A DNA stretch of 64,000 nucleotides, from the NCBI GenBank assembly GCA_019244185.1, contig JAFATB010000006.1, forward strand, positions 248,001 through 312,000. Direction: 5' to 3'. Positions within the stretch are counted from its first letter, which is position 1. Every line of letters starts with the position of its first letter. The notes under the pieces are model-generated. The model did not search any database, was not told the origin of the DNA, and saw nothing but the letters and a program-made list of their open reading frames with translations. The stretch comes from Acidobacteriota bacterium (GTDB lineage: Bacteria; Acidobacteriota; Thermoanaerobaculia; Gp7-AA8). The translations under genes were made by a program, and so were the position numbers. Of this stretch, positions 16,201-26,694 are shown piece after piece.

Positions 16201-18583
16201 TGCCATCGACGATCGAAGCGATGATCGCGTCCGCGCGTGCCTCGGGCAATCGCCGCTCGTAGCCCCAGATCCCGTCGAGCCATTCCGTGCCGGTCGTCTT
16301 CTCCTGCGCCTCGCTGATCATGCGCAGCGCCTCGACGACGCCGGGCACGACGTACGTGTGGCCGCGCGGATCGCGCAGCATCGTCCACAGCCAGTCCTGC
16401 ATCGTGCCGAGGTCCGTACGCGCGTGCGCGAGGAGCGCGCCGAGCGCGCGCAGGCGATAGACGACGGCGAGCAGACCGCACGTGGCGAAGAACGAATACG
16501 GTTCGAGCGCGCGCAGCCGCGCACCGAACGACTCTGGATCGCGATCGACCGTGACCACGCCCGGCGCGAGCTCGCCGGCGACTTTCGCGCTGGAGACGAT
16601 GCCGTGCGGGCGGAAGTCGATGAAGCCGTTGACGCTCAGCTGGAACGCGACGAATTCGTCGTAGCTCACGTTGACATTCGCTTTCGCGAAGCTGTCGCGG
16701 AAGATGCGCTGCAGCGCGTCGTCGGTCGCGGCGATGTCGCCGAGCGGCGCGATCCAGAAGCCGCTGCGCGCGACGGCGTTGCCGTCTTCGTCTTCGACGA
16801 CGATCGGCGAGCCGAGCGAGGTCACGGCGAACACCGCTTCGAGCACGACCTTCAGCACCGCGACGTGCGCTTCGTCGCGCGCGCCGAACTGCCCCGGCTC
16901 GACGAGCGGCTTTAGCGCGAGCAGTTGTCCCGGTTTGTCGGCCAGGACCAGCGTGCGCAGATCGCGCGCGAGCGCGTCGAGATCCCACGCCTCGACGTCG
17001 CGGAACGTGAGCGGCCGCGAGTTCTCGAGGAAGAACGCTTTCGGATCGAATGACGCGCGCGGGTACTGCTCGAGCGCGTCCACGTCGAGCGTGCGCAGGC
17101 GGTGCAGGAGGATCAGCAGCGACAGCGTGTGCAACTCGGCCTGATGTTTCGCGGAGCCGAGGTCCTGCAGCGCCATCGGATCGACGCCGCTCAGCTGCAC
17201 GCCGAGGAGCGACGGCTGATAGAGGAAATCGAAGACCGGCTTCACGTTCGCGGTTTCGGTGTAGTAGCAGATGTAGTCGCGGAACCACGGCACGTTCGGG
17301 TCGTCGCCGAGAAGGCCGACGGTGGCGAGGACGTGTCCGAGCTCGGAGACCGACGCGACTTTCATCACGCGATAGAGCGCGTCGGCGTTGGCGACGCTGA
17401 AGAAGCCGTTCTCGCCGCTGCGGATCACGTATTCGGGGAGCAGCTGTTCGCCGCGCTTGAAGTGCAGCGCGCGCGACTTCGCATTCGCGCGTTCGCCGAG
17501 CGGCAGCGTGGCGGGCTTGAAGAGATGAATGAACTGCTTGCGCTCGCGCGCGCCGCGGAAGAGCTCGTGCGGCGCATCGCGCAACGCTTTCACCGCGTCG
17601 CGGTGCAACGGGATCTGCTCGCGCATGCGCACTTCGTCGATGCCGATCGCCGCGGCGGTAACGAGCATGTAGATGCCGTGCTGCGCGTACTCCTTCGTGA
17701 GCTTCTCCGCCTCGATGTGCTTCTGGCGGAGGAACTCGTCGCGCGCGGCGTGCGCGAAGCCGAGGCGCGGGTTCGTCGCGCCGTCCGCGGTCTCGTCGTA
17801 CATGCCGCCGACGCCGGTGGTGTGCGCGACGAGCACGCGCGCGTTCCAGTCGCGATCGACGGCGGCGAGATCGTCCGCGAACGCGGTCTCGAACGCGTCC
17901 TTCATCTGCTGCGTGAAGGTGTCGCCGAGGCCGAGCTCGTTCGCGACGATCGTGAGGCCGCCGGTCTGATACGCGAGGATGCTCGGCAGCGGAAAGCCGA
18001 GCAGCACCGAACGGAACGGCTTCTCGCCGTAGTCGCGCAGGCGCAGCAGACGGTCTTCGAGGAACGACGTGATCGGCCGCGACGCGCGCACGTAACGCAA
18101 CAGCGCCTCGCCGATTTCCTGCTGCGATTGCGTGCGCGCGGTGCCGGCGATGCCGAGAAACTCGTCGACGGCGGCGGCGCGCGAGGCGCGGTCGGCATCG
18201 GTGACGATCTCCAGTCCCGGCACCGGCTTCATCTCGAATTTCGACACGGCCACGTAGACGCCGCCGGGCGAGAGGAAGCCGTGCTCGAAGTGGCGCGGCA
18301 CGGCGTCGGCGCCCCAGCGCGTGCGCGTGTAGCGTTTGAAGCGCGATTCGAACGAGCGCACCTCGTCGTCGCTGCGTCCCGTGACGATGAGCACCGGCAC
18401 GTCGTCGACGGACGCCGGCGGCCGCATGGCCATCATCTCCTCGAACATCGCCACCATCTGCAGCGCCGCGGCGCCGCCGACCGCGCCGGTACCGCCGATG
18501 AACACGTGCACGTCGCGGTAATGGTCGCCCGCGTGCGCCGCCGCGGCGAGGCGCGGGCCGAATCGGGATTTCTTGAATCGCAT
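16172..18583 (-). CDS. Large protein of unknown function with N-terminal Rossmann-like motif
   Basis: This gene encodes 803 residues that I do not recognise. The N-terminus has a beta strand followed by a glycine-rich loop, VHVFIGGTGAVGGAA (residues about 26-40), like the dinucleotide-binding turn of Rossmann folds. A second segment, RVLVAHTTGVGGMYDE near residue 255, could belong to the same fold. The rest is long, mostly helical and without transmembrane segments, so the protein should be cytoplasmic. Coding quality is uniform, with no break or frameshift. It stands alone on its strand, between the ABC efflux operon and the convergent KAS III gene. Confidence 0.72.
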   Translation of the reverse strand: MRFKKSRFGPRLAAAAHAGDHYRDVHVFIGGTGAVGGAAALQMVAMFEEMMAMRPPASVDDVPVLIVTGRSDDEVRSFESRFKRYTRTRWGADAVPRHFEHGFLSPGGVYVAVSKFEMKPVPGLEIVTDADRASRAAAVDEFLGIAGTARTQSQQEIGEALLRYVRASRPITSFLEDRLLRLRDYGEKPFRSVLLGFPLPSILAYQTGGLTIVANELGLGDTFTQQMKDAFETAFADDLAAVDRDWNARVLVAHTTGVGGMYDETADGATNPRLGFAHAARDEFLRQKHIEAEKLTKEYAQHGIYMLVTAAAIGIDEVRMREQIPLHRDAVKALRDAPHELFRGARERKQFIHLFKPATLPLGERANAKSRALHFKRGEQLLPEYVIRSGENGFFSVANADALYRVMKVASVSELGHVLATVGLLGDDPNVPWFRDYICYYTETANVKPVFDFLYQPSLLGVQLSGVDPMALQDLGSAKHQAELHTLSLLILLHRLRTLDVDALEQYPRASFDPKAFFLENSRPLTFRDVEAWDLDALARDLRTLVLADKPGQLLALKPLVEPGQFGARDEAHVAVLKVVLEAVFAVTSLGSPIVVEDEDGNAVARSGFWIAPLGDIAATDDALQRIFRDSFAKANVNVSYDEFVAFQLSVNGFIDFRPHGIVSSAKVAGELAPGVVTVDRDPESFGARLRALEPYSFFATCGLLAVVYRLRALGALLAHARTDLGTMQDWLWTMLRDPRGHTYVVPGVVEALRMISEAQEKTTGTEWLDGIWGYERRLPEARADAIIASIVDGTRARDTPSR

Positions 18584-18646
18584 CGCTGCCTGAAGACTAC
18601 CTCAGGCCCGCACGCAATCCCACCGCCTCGGCCCGCCCCCTATCGT

Positions 18647-21042
18647 TTACGCCTGTTCGCGGAGCAACGCCGCCGGCCGCACGGATCGCGCGCGCAGCGA
18701 CGGCAGCGTCGCGGCGAGCAGCGTCGCGATCACGAGCAGAACCATCACGATCGCCGCCGAACGCACGTCGAACGTGGCCGCGCCGTAGACGACGAGCGAC
18801 GCCACGCGCTGCGCGCCGAACGCCAGCGCGAGACCGGCGGCGAGGCCGAGCGCGACGGAGCGCAACGCGCGCTGCACGACCTCGACGACGATCGCGCGCG
18901 GTGTCGCGCCGAACGCGAGCCGCACGCCGATCTCGCGCCTGCGCTTCGCCACCGCGTACGCGGTCATGCCGTAGATGCCGGCCGCGGCGAGCACGAGCGC
19001 GACGAGCGCGAAGCTCGTCAGCAGGACAGCCTGCAAACGGTCGGCGCCGACCGCGGCGTCCATGAGCGTCGACAGCGAGCTCTCGTCCGACGGCGTGAGG
19101 TCGCGGTCGAGCGACCAGACCGCGCGGCGCACGGCATCGCGGTACGAAAGCGGATCGCCATGCGTGCGCACGAGCAGCGTGAGATAGATGTTGTTGTTCT
19201 GCAGGAACGGCGAGTACATCGTCGGCTGCGGCTCGGCGGCGGGACCGTCGTCCTGCACGTCGGCGGCGACGCCGACGATCGTCGAACGTCCGCCGGCGCC
19301 GCGCACGATCGACTGTCCGAGGGCGGACGCGTTGCCAAAGAAGCGTTTCGCGAACGACGCGCTGACGATCGCCACCGGCGGCGCGTCGAGCGTGTCGCCG
19401 TCGTTGAACGCGCGTCCGGCGATGAGCGGGATGCGCATCGTCGCAAAGTACGGCGGCGTGATGCGGCGGAAGTTCGTGGAGATTGGCTCCGGAAAGCGAT
19501 CGGTGGCGAGCATCGTCGACACCGCGCTGCCCGGCGCGAAGTTGCACGTCGTCGTCGCCGCGGACTCGACGCCCGGCACCTGCGCGACGCGCCGCACGAG
19601 CTCGCGCGCGTATGCGGCGCGTCCTTTCTTGTCGTAGCGCGGCGGCAGCACGAGCTGCGAGACGAGCACGTGGTTCGCGTCGAACCCGAGGTGTGTCTGG
19701 CGCAGCTCGCGGAAGCGATGCACGGTGGCCGTCGCTGCGAGCAGCAGCGGCACCGCGAGCGCGACCTGCACGACGATGAACAGCTCGCGCAGCCGCGTGC
19801 CGCGCACGCTCGACGACGCACGCGTGCCCTGTTCGCGCAGCGCGTTCGTCAGCGCCGTGCGCGTCTCCAGCAGCGCCGGCACGAGTGCGACGACGACGCC
19901 CGTCACGATCGCGAGCGCGAACAGAAACAGCGGCAGGAACCACGCGCCCTCGACCGGCGTCGTGAGCGAGTCATCGAACTGCCGCAACAGCACGAGACGC
20001 AACGCGAGCGCGCCGAGCACGAGGCCGGCCACTCCGCCCGCGAGCGACGTGAGCAGACTCTCGATGAGCCGGTAGCGGAGGATGTGCGCGCGGCCGGCGC
20101 CGAGGACGAGCCGCAACGCCGTGAGCCCGCGCTCGTCCGCGATCTGCACGGAGAGCAGGCTGCCGACGTTGACGCACGCGAGCACGTGCACGAGCGCGAC
20201 CATCAGCCAGAGCACGATGAGCGCGTGGCGGCGGTCGCCGAACGCGGCGTCGCGCAGCGAGCGCACCGCGGCGGTCCAATGCTGCTGCGAGTCGGGAAAC
20301 TCGATCGCCAGCTGCGCGCTGATCCGCCGCAGCTCCGCTTCTCCCTGCTTCGGCGTGACACCATCGCGCAAACGCCCGAAGACGGTGTAGCCGCGCGCGT
20401 TGTGCGCCGGCATGTTCGCGGGACTGAAGCCGTTCGGCACGAAGAGGTCGGGCCGCGGCGCGATCGCGGCGATCTCGAAGGTCTCCGGCATCACGCCCAC
20501 GATCGACAGCGGTTGTCCGTCGACGACGATCGTACGTCCGATGACGCGCGGGTCGCCGCCGAAGCGCCGCCGCCACAAGCCGTACGACAACATCGCCACG
20601 CGCGGCGTCACCGTGTTCTCCTCCGGAACGAAGTCGCGGCCGAGCATGGGACGCACCTGAAAGAGCCGGAAGATGCCGATGGTGACGTTCGCGCCGTGGA
20701 TGCTCTCCGGATCGCCGCTGCCGCGCACCGTCATCGACACCGGCCGCGCGGCCTCGATCGCGGAGAACTGCGACGAACGCCGCTGCCACTGCACGATCTC
20801 CACGCTGCCGGAGGGAAACTTCTCTTCGGTTTTGTCCGGGCTGATGAACGACGATGCGATCGCCAGCAAACGATCCGCGCGCGGATAGCGCAGCGGCCGC
20901 AGGAGCGTGCGGCCGATGACGGTGAAGACGGCCACGTTCGCGCCGATGCTGAGCGCGAGGATCGTCGCGGCCACGACGGGGACGAGCGGGCGGCGGCGGA
21001 AAGCGGCGACGATCGCGCGCAGCTCGTGCGCGAGGAGCGCGC

Positions 21043-21046
<4 letters not shown>
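18647..21046 (-). CDS. ABC transporter permease with two MacB/FtsX modules (ADOP type)
   Basis: The product is 799 residues from a GTG overlapping the ATPase stop by four bases (GTGA). It has two tandem halves, each with a MacB-like periplasmic domain and FtsX helices: an N-terminal helix (about 20-42; ILALSIGANVAVFTVIGRTLLRPL is typical), three helices around 275-395, a second N-terminal-type helix near 425, and three at the end. This duplicated architecture is the ADOP form common in Acidobacteriota. It forms the membrane part of an efflux or lipoprotein-type mechanotransmission pump with the ATPase and adaptor upstream. Substrate unknown. Confidence 0.9.
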
Positions 21047-21749
<703 letters not shown>

Positions 21750-21753
<4 letters not shown>

Positions 21754-23054
21754 GGTCTGGCCTCCTGGTCGGTGATGGCGATGCGATCGAAACGGTCGAA
21801 CGCAGAGGTATCGGAGAGGATCACGCGATCGCCGGGCGCGAGGCCGCCGAGGACTTCGATCGCGTTGAAAGACATGCGGCCGGTGCGGACGGACGTGCGC
21901 ACGGCGGTCGTGCCGTCGGGCGCGAGCCGGAAGAGCATCAGCGTACCCTTCGCGTCGGCCTGCACGGGACGTCCCACGAAGACGGCGTTCGCGATGGTGG
22001 CAACGTCGATCGTGGCGTCGACGGAGAGATCCGGCCGCGCGCCGGACGGCAGCTCGCGCGGCAACGCGACGTCGACGGTCACGCTGCCGTTGTGCACGGA
22101 AGGATCGATGCGCGCGACGGTGCCGCGCACGATGCCGGTGTGCACGTCGACGTCGACCGCTTGTCCCGCGGCGAGCTGCGACGCCTGCACTTCCGACACC
22201 TGGATGACCGCCTTGAGCGGGAACGGCGCGGCGACGCGCGCGAGCACCGCGCCGGCATTCACGCGCTGCCCCGGCTCGACCGCGACTTCCTGCACGATGC
22301 CGGCGCGGCCGGCGCGCACGTGCAAACCGTCGCGTTGCTGATGCCGGAGCGCGACCAGCGCGCGCAGCTGCTCGACGCGCGCGGCCGCCGCGGCGACTTC
22401 GGTCTCCCGGCTCTCGCGCGCGAGCCGCAGACGCTTGTCCTCGACCGCGACGCGCGTGGCCAGCTGCGCCTCGCGCCCGCGCGAGAACTTCAGCGTCAGC
22501 GCGGAGATGAGCCCCGCTTTGGCCAGCTCGTCGTCGGCCGTCGCACGCAGCCGCGCCTCCTCGGCATCCGCGCGTGCCGCGGCGTCGAGCGCCTCCTGCG
22601 TCAGCAGCGCGCTCTCGACCTGATTGCGGCGGTTGTTGCACTCCGCCTCCGCCGCGCGCAGTTGCAGTTCGGCGTCGACGGCGGCCTGCTGCAGCTCCGG
22701 ATTCTGGATGTCGAGCAGCACGCTGTCATCGCGCACCGGCGCGCCAGGCAGCACGAGCACGCGCTCGACGCGCCCGTCCGCCGCCGCGGCGATCCACTGC
22801 ACGTTCTCCGGCGCGAGCACGCCGGAGCCGTGAATCTGGATGCGCAGCGTGCCGCGGCGAACGGTGTCGATCCACGCCTGAGAGCGGCCGAGCGACGGCA
22901 CCGCCGGTTTCTGCCGCGACAGCGCGACGCCGGCCACCGCGACGAGCACGAGAACGAATGCGAGTTGCACGGCCAGGCGACGCCGCCTGCCGGCCGGATC
23001 CGATTTGCGAACGATGTCCATGAGATGCGCCGAAGATACGGGCGCGCGCTTCAC
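21750..23054 (-). CDS. Periplasmic adaptor (HlyD/MacA-type membrane fusion protein)
   Basis: The product is 434 residues; an internal ATG at 23021 (MDIVRKSDP) may be the real start. A single N-terminal transmembrane helix (LAVQLAFVLVLVAVAGVAL) anchors it in the inner membrane. Next come a lipoyl-like half (DGRVERVLVLPGAPV), a long alpha-helical hairpin rich in Ala/Glu/Arg (about 120-230), the second lipoyl half (RAGIVQEVAVEPGQRV) and beta-barrel domains. Such adaptors join FtsX-type ABC pumps to an outer-membrane TolC-like channel; no channel gene is present here. First gene of the operon, divergent from the LysR gene. Confidence 0.9.
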
Positions 23055-23083
23055 AAATCCAACGCATCGTTCGCATTGACTTC

Positions 23084-23098
23084 ATGAACGACGGTCAT
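23084..23098. promoter_or_regulatory. Candidate LysR-type operator between efflux operon and LysR gene
   Basis: ATGAACGACGGTCAT has 4-bp inverted arms (ATGA/TCAT) seven bases apart, in the 46-bp gap between the divergent adaptor and LysR genes. LysR regulators often bind an interrupted dyad beside their own promoter. The arms are short and the match could be chance; support comes mainly from position. Confidence 0.25.
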
Positions 23099-23100
23099 GC

Positions 23101-24090
23101 ATGCTGCGGCGCATGAGCGAAGCCGAAACTCCCCCATCGCGCGGCCCGCGCGTGCTCGAAGTCCGCCATCTGCAGCTGATCGCCGCCATCGTGGACGAGG
23201 GAAACCTCACGCGCGCCGGCGAGCGCCTGCACCTCACACAATCGGCCCTCAGCCATCAGCTGCTGCAGCTCGAGGAACGCCTCGGCACGAAGGTCTTCCA
23301 TCGCATCCAGAAACGCCTCGCGCTCAACGACGCCGGGCAGCGCCTGCTCGCCACCGCGCGCGAAGTCCTCGGCAAGCTCGCGCAGGCCGAAGACGACCTC
23401 CGCCTCTTCGCCGACGACCGCCGCGGCACCATCCGCCTCACCACGGAGTGCTACACCGTCTACCACTGGCTGCCGAGCGTGATGAAGCGGTTCGCGAAAC
23501 GCTATCCGGACGTGGAGATCCGCATCGAGGTCGACGCGACGAACGCGCCGTTCGACGCGCTGCTGGCCGGCGTCGTCGACGTCGCATTCGTGACCACGGA
23601 GACGGCGCCGCGCGGCATCGCCACCGAGCCGCTGTTCGACGACGAGATGCACGTCATCGTCGCGCCGGAGCATCCGTTCGCGTCGAAGCCGTACGTCACG
23701 TGCGTGCAGCTCGCCGCGGAGACGCTGCTCACGTACTCGACGTTGCGCGGGAATCTCGTCTACGAACGCCTGCTCCGCCCCGCCGGCCTGGAGCCGAAGA
23801 AGCACCTGCAGGTGCAGCTGACCGAGGCGCTGATCGAGCTCGTGAAAGCACACGTGGGTGTGGCGGTGATGGCGCAGTGGGCGGTCGCGCCGTACGTGAA
23901 GTCGGGCGCGGTGATCGCCGTTCCGCTGACGCGGCGCGGCGTCGTGCGGCACTGGCAGGCCGCGCGGCTCGAGTCGCGGACTTTCCCGCGCTTCGTGCGG
24001 TCGTTCGTCGATCTCGTCGCCGCGGAAGGGCCGCACGCGCAGAAGCTCGCCATCGCGCTGCCCGAGTCGCGGCCGCGCGCGTCGCGCTGA
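23101..24090 (+). CDS. LysR-family transcriptional regulator, MetR-like
   Basis: The product is 329 residues (ATG at 23101, with a second ATG at 23113). The N-terminal winged helix-turn-helix is clear: LQLIAAIVDEGNLTRAGERLHLTQSALSHQL, then LEERLGTKVFHR. The C-terminal half is a substrate-binding-like effector domain. The first lines (LEVRHLQLI, LTQSALSHQLLQLEE) resemble MetR, which responds to homocysteine, but no methionine genes are near. It is divergent from the ABC efflux operon with a 46-bp gap and is a reasonable candidate for its regulator. Confidence 0.88.
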   Translation: MLRRMSEAETPPSRGPRVLEVRHLQLIAAIVDEGNLTRAGERLHLTQSALSHQLLQLEERLGTKVFHRIQKRLALNDAGQRLLATAREVLGKLAQAEDDLRLFADDRRGTIRLTTECYTVYHWLPSVMKRFAKRYPDVEIRIEVDATNAPFDALLAGVVDVAFVTTETAPRGIATEPLFDDEMHVIVAPEHPFASKPYVTCVQLAAETLLTYSTLRGNLVYERLLRPAGLEPKKHLQVQLTEALIELVKAHVGVAVMAQWAVAPYVKSGAVIAVPLTRRGVVRHWQAARLESRTFPRFVRSFVDLVAAEGPHAQKLAIALPESRPRASR

Positions 24091-24158
24091 ACGCGCTTCA
24101 TCGCATCGATGCAAAGTCCGCGGTGTTCGGCGCTCGCGAAGTACGCGACACTGCGCGC

Positions 24159-24797
24159 ATGCAGGTTGCGGTCGTCGGTTCCGGACGGATGGGCATGGCC
24201 ATGGGTCTCGCGTTGTCGCGCATCGGCGACGACGTGCGTTTCACCTCGCGCGACCCGGCGCGCGTGGCCGCGGCGCTCCGCGCGCGCGGCGCCGACCTCC
24301 CCGCCGGACCGCAACGCGACGCGTGCGACGCGGAGCTGATCGTGCTCGCGACCGGTTGGGCGGAGACGCGCGCGGCGCTCGAGGCCGCGTCGCCGCGCGA
24401 CGGCACGATCGTGCTGACGTGCGTCAATCCGGAGCCGGAGGACCTGCCGCTCGCGGGCGCGCGCGTCACGTCGGCAGCCGAGGAGATCGCGCGGTGGGCG
24501 CCGCGTACGAGAGTCGTGGAAGCGTTCAACATGGTCTACGCGGAAGCGGTGGATCTCGCGCCGCACGGTGCGCCCGCGCAGACGGTGCTCTACTGCGGCG
24601 ACGATGCCGACGCGCGCGCTGCCGTCGCCGACCGCATCCGCCGCCTCGGCTTCGACGCGCTCGACGCCGGCCCGCTGACGAACGCGCGCGAGCTCGAGGC
24701 AACCTCGCGGCTGCTCGTCTACCTCGTGCGCGTCGCCGGCTACGGGCCGCTCGGCATTCATCCGCGCTGGATCAGGCTAAGCTCACCGCATGACTAA
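24159..24797 (+). CDS. NADP-binding oxidoreductase, F420-dependent NADP reductase-like
   Basis: The product is 212 residues from the ATG at 24159. The N-terminal Rossmann motif VAVVGSGRMGMAMGLAL (G-x-G-x-x-G) is followed by SRDP where NADP-type enzymes have a basic residue after the second strand. The overall form matches the NADPH:F420 reductase/ProC-like family (short, single Rossmann domain, FNMVYAEA segment, and LTNARELEATSRLLVYL near the end). Whether the host makes F420 cannot be judged here. The gene overlaps the downstream MBL gene by eight bases, so the two are co-transcribed. Confidence 0.75.
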   Translation: MQVAVVGSGRMGMAMGLALSRIGDDVRFTSRDPARVAAALRARGADLPAGPQRDACDAELIVLATGWAETRAALEAASPRDGTIVLTCVNPEPEDLPLAGARVTSAAEEIARWAPRTRVVEAFNMVYAEAVDLAPHGAPAQTVLYCGDDADARAAVADRIRRLGFDALDAGPLTNARELEATSRLLVYLVRVAGYGPLGIHPRWIRLSSPHD

Positions 24798-26022
24798 GCG
24801 TTTCCTCGCATCGCTCGCGTTCGCGTTCCTCGCGTTGCAGATCGCCGCGGCGGACGCGGTCAAACCGCAAACGCTGCCGCCGTGGACGCGCGGAACGTTG
24901 GATATCCATCAAATCAGCACCGGCCGCGGGAACTCCGCGTTTCTCGTCCTGCCGGACGGCACGACGCTGCTGATCGACGCGGGCGCGGCGGGCGACGGCA
25001 CGACGGTGCCGGACAGCGAGCCGCGTCCCGCCGCCGCGCATTCGGCCGGCGCCGCGATCGTCGCCTACATCCACCGCCTCCTCGGCGACGACGCGCACAT
25101 CGACTATGCCGTGCTCACGCACTACCACGCCGATCACATGGGACAGGTCACGGCGTCGAGCGCGACGTCCGCGAGCGGCGCGTATCGCCTCAGCGGAATC
25201 ACGGAAGTGGGCGACCGGCTGCGGATCGGAACTCTCATCGATCGCGGCGACGCGTTTCTTCCGCCGTCTGCGGACGACGCGACCTTCGCGAATTACCACG
25301 CGTTCCTCAGCGAGCAGACGCGGACGCACGCGCTGCACCGCGAGACGCTGCGCGTCGGACGCGCCGATCAGATCGTGCTGCGCCGCGCGGCGTCGGAGTT
25401 CCCGACGTTCGAGGTGCGCAACGTCGCCGCGAACGGCGACGTCTGGACCGGCACGCGCGACGAGGTGCGCCACATCTTTCCGGCGCTCGATTCGTTGTCC
25501 GCCGAAGACCGGCCATCCGAGAACATGTGCAGCATCGGCCTGCGCATCCGCTACGGACGTTTCGACTGGTTCAGCGGCGGCGACATGCCGGGCGTTCCCG
25601 ACGCGGGCGCGCCGGCCTGGCAGTCGGTCGAGAGCGCGGTCGCGAAAGCGATCGGCCCGACGGACGTGCACGTCGTCAACCACCACGGCTCGATCGATCC
25701 GGAGAGCGCGGAGTTCCTGCAGACGCTGCGCTCGCGCGTCATGATCCTGCCCGCGTGGTCGGCCACGCATCCGTCGCAGGACGTGCTCAAGCGGATGCTC
25801 AGCACGCGCCTCTATCCCGCGCCGCACGACGTCTTCGTCACCACGCTGCGCGCGCCGACCGCGGCCAGCATCGGCAGCCGCGTCTCGCAGCTGAAGGCGC
25901 AGCACGGCCACATCGTCGTGCGCGTGGCGCCGGGCGGCGCGACGTACAGCGTGTACGTGCTCGACGACATCGACGACGACGGCGCGGTGGTGGCGACGTT
26001 CGGACCGTACACGTCGGAGTAG
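24790..26022 (+). CDS. Secreted metallo-beta-lactamase-fold hydrolase
   Basis: The product is 410 residues. A signal peptide covers about 1-22 (LASLAFAFLALQIAAADA). The metal-binding motif HYHADHMG places His111, His113, Asp115 and His116; a further acidic site is FSGGDMPG, and VNHHGS near residue 290 supplies another histidine. The layout (NSAFLVLPDGTTLLIDAGA and HHGS) is closest to the MBL domain of ComEC/Rec2-like proteins, which cleave nucleic acid or phosphoesters. This one is a free-standing exported version, so the substrate is open. It follows the F420 reductase-like gene and ends one base before a convergent gene. Confidence 0.82.
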   Translation: MTKRFLASLAFAFLALQIAAADAVKPQTLPPWTRGTLDIHQISTGRGNSAFLVLPDGTTLLIDAGAAGDGTTVPDSEPRPAAAHSAGAAIVAYIHRLLGDDAHIDYAVLTHYHADHMGQVTASSATSASGAYRLSGITEVGDRLRIGTLIDRGDAFLPPSADDATFANYHAFLSEQTRTHALHRETLRVGRADQIVLRRAASEFPTFEVRNVAANGDVWTGTRDEVRHIFPALDSLSAEDRPSENMCSIGLRIRYGRFDWFSGGDMPGVPDAGAPAWQSVESAVAKAIGPTDVHVVNHHGSIDPESAEFLQTLRSRVMILPAWSATHPSQDVLKRMLSTRLYPAPHDVFVTTLRAPTAASIGSRVSQLKAQHGHIVVRVAPGGATYSVYVLDDIDDDGAVVATFGPYTSE

Positions 26023-26586
26023 CTACCGCAGCGACAGCGTGCAATCCCAGCGGCGCCCGCCGTCGTCGCAGTGCAGCGTCGCGTCGAACGGCGCGAGCGA
26101 GGTGATCTCGAGCCCGTCCCACGGCACCTCGCCGCGCGCGGCGATCACGCGGCGCGTCGGTCCCGCGGCCTCTTTCACGACGTGCGCGAAGCCGCGGCCG
26201 GTGAAGCAGCTCTGCAGCACGATCGTGGCGTCGGGCGCGAGCGCGTCGAAGAACGCCGCGAGCCGCGCGCGCGCCGTTGCGTCGAGCGTGCGGACGTCGC
26301 GCGAGGCGAGATGCATCGAGAACGGATCGCCGTGTGCCGAGATCACGAGCAGCTTCGCATCGCGGACGTCGATGGCGAAGAGCTCGTCCGCCGTCGCGAC
26401 CTGCTCGTGACGCTCGACATGGAACGCACGCGCGACGCGCGCGAGCAGCTCGCGCTGGTGCGACGTGTAGAAGACGCGGCGAAACAGAGACCGCTCGCGC
26501 GGATAGACGAAGACCGCGCGAGCGCGCGGCGAGTGCGCGGACGGCGCGTACAGCAAGGCGACGGCGAGGAGAAGTCGCGCGAGCAT
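26023..26586 (-). CDS. Exported protein with possible clan CD (caspase-like) protease dyad
   Basis: The product is 187 residues from the ATG at 26586. A signal peptide covers about 1-24. Two hydrophobic strands each end in a potential catalytic residue: LLVISAHGD (His85) and TIVLQSCFTG (Cys127), about 40 residues apart. This HG and (Q/D)xC-x-G order and spacing is the hallmark of clan CD cysteine peptidases such as caspases, gingipains and separase, but the protein is short and I do not recognise the exact family. A non-peptidase role is possible. It lies head-to-head with the TetR gene (108-bp gap) and tail-to-tail with the MBL gene. Confidence 0.6.
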   Translation of the reverse strand: MLARLLLAVALLYAPSAHSPRARAVFVYPRERSLFRRVFYTSHQRELLARVARAFHVERHEQVATADELFAIDVRDAKLLVISAHGDPFSMHLASRDVRTLDATARARLAAFFDALAPDATIVLQSCFTGRGFAHVVKEAAGPTRRVIAARGEVPWDGLEITSLAPFDATLHCDDGGRRWDCTLSLR

Positions 26587-26694
26587 GGGAACCGGTTTTG
26601 GACCGCGCCGATTGTAGCGCTCTCGACCGCAACGTCGCCGCCTCGCGCGCGTCGTTGGTACCACCACCACCCGCACTTGCGGTAGATTGCTCGG

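Noticed and set aside
23097..24797. Apparent fusion of LysR region and F420 reductase-like gene
   Set aside because: The 5' part of that frame is a shadow of the LysR gene. The reductase has its own ATG at 24159 followed directly by the Rossmann motif.
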